Shown: in pieces, positions 60,973-64,000 of the stretch
Position numbering within the stretch: position 1 is the stretch's first letter
Layout: the number at the start of each line of letters is the position of its first letter
From: Methylobacterium tardum
Lineage (GTDB): Bacteria; Pseudomonadota; Alphaproteobacteria; Rhizobiales; Beijerinckiaceae
Direction of reading: 5' to 3'
Length of the DNA: 64,000 bases
Assembly (NCBI RefSeq): GCF_023546765.1
Contig: NZ_CP097484.1
Coordinates: 6,444,001-6,508,000, forward strand
Notes under the pieces: model-generated
The model's database searches: none
What the model saw: the letters and a program-made list of their open reading frames with translations, nothing else
What the model was told of the DNA's origin: nothing
Program-made: the position numbers and the translations under genes

Positions 60973-62460
60973 TCACATCTGCTCGGGGATCCGATCCGTC
61001 TGGGCGAGGTTCGAGAACCGGGTGATGTTGGCGTCGAACTGCAATTCCACCGTGCCGGTCGGGCCGTGACGCTGTTTGCCGAGGATCACCTCGGCCTTGC
61101 CGTGGACGCGCTGCATCTCGGCTTCCCAGGCGAAGAACTCCTCCGTCCCTTCGCGGGGCTTCTTGTTGCCGACGTAATATTCCTCGCGGAACACGAACAT
61201 CACCACGTCGGCGTCCTGCTCGATCGAGCCCGATTCGCGAAGATCGGCGAGCTGCGGACGCTTGTCGTCGCGGTTCTCCACCTGACGGGAGAGCTGAGAC
61301 AGGCCGATGATCGGCACTGCCAGCTCCTTGGCGAGTGCCTTCATGCCCGTGGTGATCTCGGTCATCTCCTGCACGCGATTGTCGCTGCGCTTGCCGGAGC
61401 CCGACAGCAGCTGGAGATAATCGACGATCAGCAGGTCGAGGCCCTTCTGGCGCTTGAGGCGCCGGGCTCGGGCGGCGAGCTGGGCGATCGAGATACCGCC
61501 GCTCTGGTCGATGTAGAACGGGATCGTCTGCATGTCCCGGGCGGCGTCGGTGATCTTGTAGAAATCCTCGGGCCGGATATCGCCGCGGCGGATCTTGTAG
61601 GAGGGCACGCCCGACTGCTCGGCGATGATACGGGTCGCGAGCTGCTCGGCCGACATTTCCAGCGAGAAGAACCCGACGATGCCGCCGTTCACGGTCTTGG
61701 TGGTGCCGTCCGGCTGCTTCTCGCCGCGATAGGCCTTGGCGATGTTGAAGGCGATGTTGGTCACCAGCGAGGTCTTGCCCATGGCCGGGCGCCCCGCGAG
61801 GATGATCAGGTCGGAGGGCTGCAGGCCGCCCATCTTGGCGTCGAGATCGCTCAGGCCGGTCGCGATACCCGAGAGCTTGCCGTCGCGCTGGTAGGCCTTG
61901 GCGGCCATGTCGACGGCGGCGGTGAGCGCGTCCGAGAACTTCTGGAAGCCGCCGTCGTAGCGCCCGGCCTCGGCCAGTTCGTAGAGGCGGCGCTCGGTCT
62001 CCTCGATCTGATCCCGCGGGGCCTGCTCCACCGGCGCCTCGTAGGCGCCGTTGACCAGATCCTCGCCGATGGTGATCAGCCGGCGGCGGATGGCGAGGTC
62101 GTAGATCGTGCGGCCGTACTCGCCGGCGTTGATCACCGTCGTGGCGTCGGCGGCGAGCCGGGCGAGGTACTGCATCACCGTCTGGCCGCCGAAATCGGCG
62201 TCGCCCAGATAGGTCTTCATGGTGATGGGGGTCGCGAGCTTGCCGGCCCGGATCAGCGATGCCGCCACCGTGAAGATCTGCTGGTGGGCATCTTCCATGA
62301 AGTGCTCGGCCAGCAGGAAGTCCGACACCCGGTAATAGGCGTCGTTGTTCACCAGGATCGCGCCCAGCAATGCCTGCTCCGCGTCCACGTTGTGCGGGGC
62401 GACGCGGTACTCGGCCTGGACCGCTTCGAGCTTGGCCGTGAGCGCATTGGGCAGGGCCAT
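60973..62460 (-). CDS. dnaB: Replicative DNA helicase
   Basis: 495 residues. N-terminal DnaB domain, Walker A GRPAMGKT at 223-230, then LEMSAEQLATRI, the H2/H3 block DLLIVDYLQLL, and the C-terminal arginine finger region KQRHGPTGTVELQFD. Unwinds the fork with the loader. ATG 62460 gives MALPNALTAKLEAVQ; the frame reaches 62508. Lies with rplI upstream in the usual order. Confidence 0.97.
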   Translation of the reverse strand: MALPNALTAKLEAVQAEYRVAPHNVDAEQALLGAILVNNDAYYRVSDFLLAEHFMEDAHQQIFTVAASLIRAGKLATPITMKTYLGDADFGGQTVMQYLARLAADATTVINAGEYGRTIYDLAIRRRLITIGEDLVNGAYEAPVEQAPRDQIEETERRLYELAEAGRYDGGFQKFSDALTAAVDMAAKAYQRDGKLSGIATGLSDLDAKMGGLQPSDLIILAGRPAMGKTSLVTNIAFNIAKAYRGEKQPDGTTKTVNGGIVGFFSLEMSAEQLATRIIAEQSGVPSYKIRRGDIRPEDFYKITDAARDMQTIPFYIDQSGGISIAQLAARARRLKRQKGLDLLIVDYLQLLSGSGKRSDNRVQEMTEITTGMKALAKELAVPIIGLSQLSRQVENRDDKRPQLADLRESGSIEQDADVVMFVFREEYYVGNKKPREGTEEFFAWEAEMQRVHGKAEVILGKQRHGPTGTVELQFDANITRFSNLAQTDRIPEQM

Positions 62461-62586
62461 CGGCGGACGACTCCGTATCAGGCGCCGCGGCGGGCGCACC
62501 AGGATCACACCGCACGACCTTGGCCGCGGTATGGTTACCGAAGCCTAGCCGACGCCGCGTTTGTCGGGTCGATCCCGGACAAACGA

Positions 62587-62617
62587 ACGCCCGCCGACTC
62601 TCGCAAGCGGCGGGCGT
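62587..62617. other. Inverted repeat in the dnaB leader
   Basis: ACGCCCGCCG (62587-62596) pairs with CGGCGGGCGT (62608-62617) with an 11-base loop. It is in the dnaB leader on the minus strand, so it could be an attenuator, or a second terminator after rplI. No U tract is seen. Confidence 0.4.
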
Positions 62618-62730
62618 CCATGCTGGAACAAAACTGGAACGTGTCAAGTCTCGGGGCCGATGATCCCCGATGTTCACCGGTATACAGGCATCGCCGACCC
62701 GCTACGGAGCAGCCCGATGCAACCCCACGC

Positions 62731-62770
62731 TTGCGGCTCCGGCCGGCCGAGAGGCCGGCCGGAGCCGCAA
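62731..62770 (-). terminator. Long hairpin after rplI
   Basis: GCGGCTCCGGCCGGCC (62733-62748) pairs perfectly with 62753-62768 around a GAGA loop, extended by two T-A pairs. It lies right after the rplI stop. No T run follows on the minus strand, so termination strength is uncertain. Confidence 0.65.
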
Positions 62771-62776
62771 AGGGAA

Positions 62777-63349
62777 TCAGCCGCGGTCGTCGGCACCCTC
62801 GCCGGCATCGGCCAGCGCCTGACCGACCTCGAGGCCGAGGTCGCCGAGGTTGAACGCCTCGCGCTCGGTGACCGACTCGCCGCGGGCCTGACGCTCGGCC
62901 TCCTCGGGGCTGCGGGCGACGTTGACGGTGATCTCCACCTCGACCTCGGGGTGCAGCACCACCGGGACCGTGTGCAGGCCGAGCGTCTTGATCGGCTGGT
63001 TCAGGGTGAACTGACCGCGATCGACCGTGAAGCCCTCCTTCGCGACGACCTCGGCGAGGTCGCGGGTCGAGACGGAGCCGTAGAGCACGCCGGTCTCGCC
63101 CGACTGGCGGATCAGGATGAAGCTCTGGCCGTTCAGCTTCTCGGCGACAACCTCGGCGTCCTTCTTGCGGTCGAGGTTGCGGGCCTCGAGCTGGGCGCGC
63201 TGGGCCTCGAAGTGCTTCTTGTTGGCTTCCGTCGCGCGCAGGGCCTTGCCGCGGGCGAGCAGGAAGTTGCGGGCGAAGCCGGGGCGGACATTCACGGTCT
63301 CGCCCATCTGGCCGAGCTTGGCCACGCGCTCGAGCAGGATCACTTCCAT
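62777..63349 (-). CDS. rplI: 50S ribosomal protein L9
   Basis: 190 residues. N-terminal [20 protein letters not shown] with [16 protein letters not shown], the conserved L9 opening; then a helix linker and C-terminal domain ([19 protein letters not shown]). The length is above the 150 of E. coli but normal for alphaproteobacteria, with an acidic tail. ATG 63349 follows AAGGAGA. It is downstream of the DUF2232 gene by 40 bp. Confidence 0.97.
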   Translation of the reverse strand: MEVILLERVAKLGQMGETVNVRPGFARNFLLARGKALRATEANKKHFEAQRAQLEARNLDRKKDAEVVAEKLNGQSFILIRQSGETGVLYGSVSTRDLAEVVAKEGFTVDRGQFTLNQPIKTLGLHTVPVVLHPEVEVEITVNVARSPEEAERQARGESVTEREAFNLGDLGLEVGQALADAGEGADDRG

Positions 63350-63389
63350 GGTTTTTCTCCTTCAGGTGGTCGGCCGCTGAGGCCGGGGT

Positions 63390-64000
63390 CTACGGCGCCG
63401 GACTGTCCTTCGGACGACGGCGGTCGAGGGCGGTGTCGGCCAGGCCGAACAAGGTGAGTGCCACCAGGGCGATGCCCTGGGTCACGAACAGGGTCAGGTA
63501 CATGCCGAACAGCATCAGCCCGCGCCCCGGGCGGCCGCGCGAGCGGTCGTGAAAGGCGGCGAGCCCCTGGAGCGAGAAGGCGGCGCTGAACGCGCCGACC
63601 AGCGCGACGCCGAGCACGCCGACATAGCCGGGTGCGAAGCACATCAGCACGGCGGCCGCGAGGGTCGCCAGCGTCGCACGCGGCATGGCGGTCGACGGGA
63701 TATCGGGCCAGGGCCGCGGCAGGCGTCCAGAGATCTTCACGATCCGGGCCGAGGCCCAGAGATAGAAGGCGAGCAGCAGAGCCAGCCCGTTCGCCGCGAA
63801 GGCCGGCACCACCCGCGCCAGAGCGTCGGCCAGCTCGGTCCGCGTCACGTCGGCCGGCTCCGCGTCCGGCACCGCCTTCGGATCGGCTGCCGCGTCCCCG
63901 GTGTCGGACGCACGCCCGGCATCGCGGGTCTTGGCGACTCGGTCGGCGCGTCCGGCATCCGGGCCTGCACCAACGTGTTGGCGAGCCCGCGCAGCTGCGC
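63390..64000 (-). CDS. DUF2232 membrane protein, 5' part beyond the window
   Basis: The last ~160 residues show four hydrophobic helices (FAANGLALLLAFYLWASARI, TLATLAAAVLMCFAPGYVGV, VGAFSAAFSLQGLAAFH and GMYLTLFVTQGIALVALTLF) with the family block IVKISGRLPRPWPDIPS. Upstream of residue 1 of that part, the frame reads a low-complexity linker; an alternative frame upstream reads AQLRGLANTLVQARMPD, which looks more like protein, so one base may be missing near 63937. DUF2232 genes often sit between rpsR and rplI; function unknown. Confidence 0.65.
   Translation of the reverse strand, partial: AAARARQHVGAGPDAGRADRVAKTRDAGRASDTGDAAADPKAVPDAEPADVTRTELADALARVVPAFAANGLALLLAFYLWASARIVKISGRLPRPWPDIPSTAMPRATLATLAAAVLMCFAPGYVGVLGVALVGAFSAAFSLQGLAAFHDRSRGRPGRGLMLFGMYLTLFVTQGIALVALTLFGLADTALDRRRPKDSPAP

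Larger units (their letters stand above)
62461..62776. other. Gap between dnaB and rplI
   Basis: No gene is visible. It holds two strong inverted repeats: one at 62587-62617 (ACGCCCGCCG pairs with CGGCGGGCGT) and the near-perfect 18-bp hairpin of rplI at 62731-62770. The dnaB promoter is probably between 62461 and 62580. Confidence 0.7.

Overview
The window is high-GC DNA, almost wall-to-wall coding, from an alphaproteobacterium of the order Hyphomicrobiales. Methylobacterium or a close relative is most likely. The inference rests on gene families and gene order: flaF and flbT, rpmE facing a DUF1465 gene, rplI and dnaB downstream of a DUF2232 membrane protein, a 6S-like RNA just upstream of 5-formyltetrahydrofolate cyclo-ligase, DUF6101, DUF2076, Omp25/31-type porin, and a CheZ-type phosphatase. 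I see no rRNA, tRNA, CRISPR array, prophage or complete insertion sequence.

Layout. 1-11.7 kb is an exopolysaccharide locus: the end of a membrane protein, a CelD-type acetyltransferase, a sterol-desaturase-family hydroxylase, glycosyltransferases (one frameshifted), a Tat-exported GH5 hydrolase, a VpsF/O-antigen-ligase-like membrane protein, a GumC/Wzc-like protein with a decayed kinase domain, and a GINT1-like transferase. 11.7-15.4 kb holds the 6S-like RNA, the folate enzyme, a YmdB-type phosphoesterase and a MotA-like/MotB-like pair. 15.4-20.6 kb has an AT-richer gap with a palindromic repeat, a stand-alone chemoreceptor-tip protein, a D-cysteine desulfhydrase homologue, an ABC exporter, ribosomal protein L31 and DUF1465. 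20.7-24.8 kb is a four-gene operon (DUF2946, a YcnI-PCuAC fusion, DUF2946, TonB-dependent receptor) that looks like a copper handling or uptake unit. 25-36.5 kb is mixed housekeeping: an L,D-transpeptidase, a PfpI protein, a cold-shock protein, CysQ-like phosphatase, UbiA, RsmE, GshA, TusA, Nudix. 36.5-42.2 kb is a second polysaccharide cluster (WecB/TagA-type transferase, kinase-less GumC, two glycosyltransferases). 42.3-49 kb carries selD, a CcdA-like protein, small secreted or membrane proteins, flaF/flbT, a xylose-dehydrogenase-like SDR, moaD and pgsA. 49-64 kb carries uvrC, a cheZ-like gene, a second L,D-transpeptidase, DUF2076, a porin, pgeF, a MidA-type methyltransferase with lgt, a VOC/SMP-30/cupin operon, dnaB, rplI and a partial DUF2232 gene.

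A recurring quality signal runs through the window. The glycosyltransferase near 4.6 kb, selD, uvrC (twice) and cheZ each read as intact family members once a single base is restored, and several of these sites lie in G/C runs. This looks more like consensus error than biology, so the affected starts and pseudogene calls should be treated with care.
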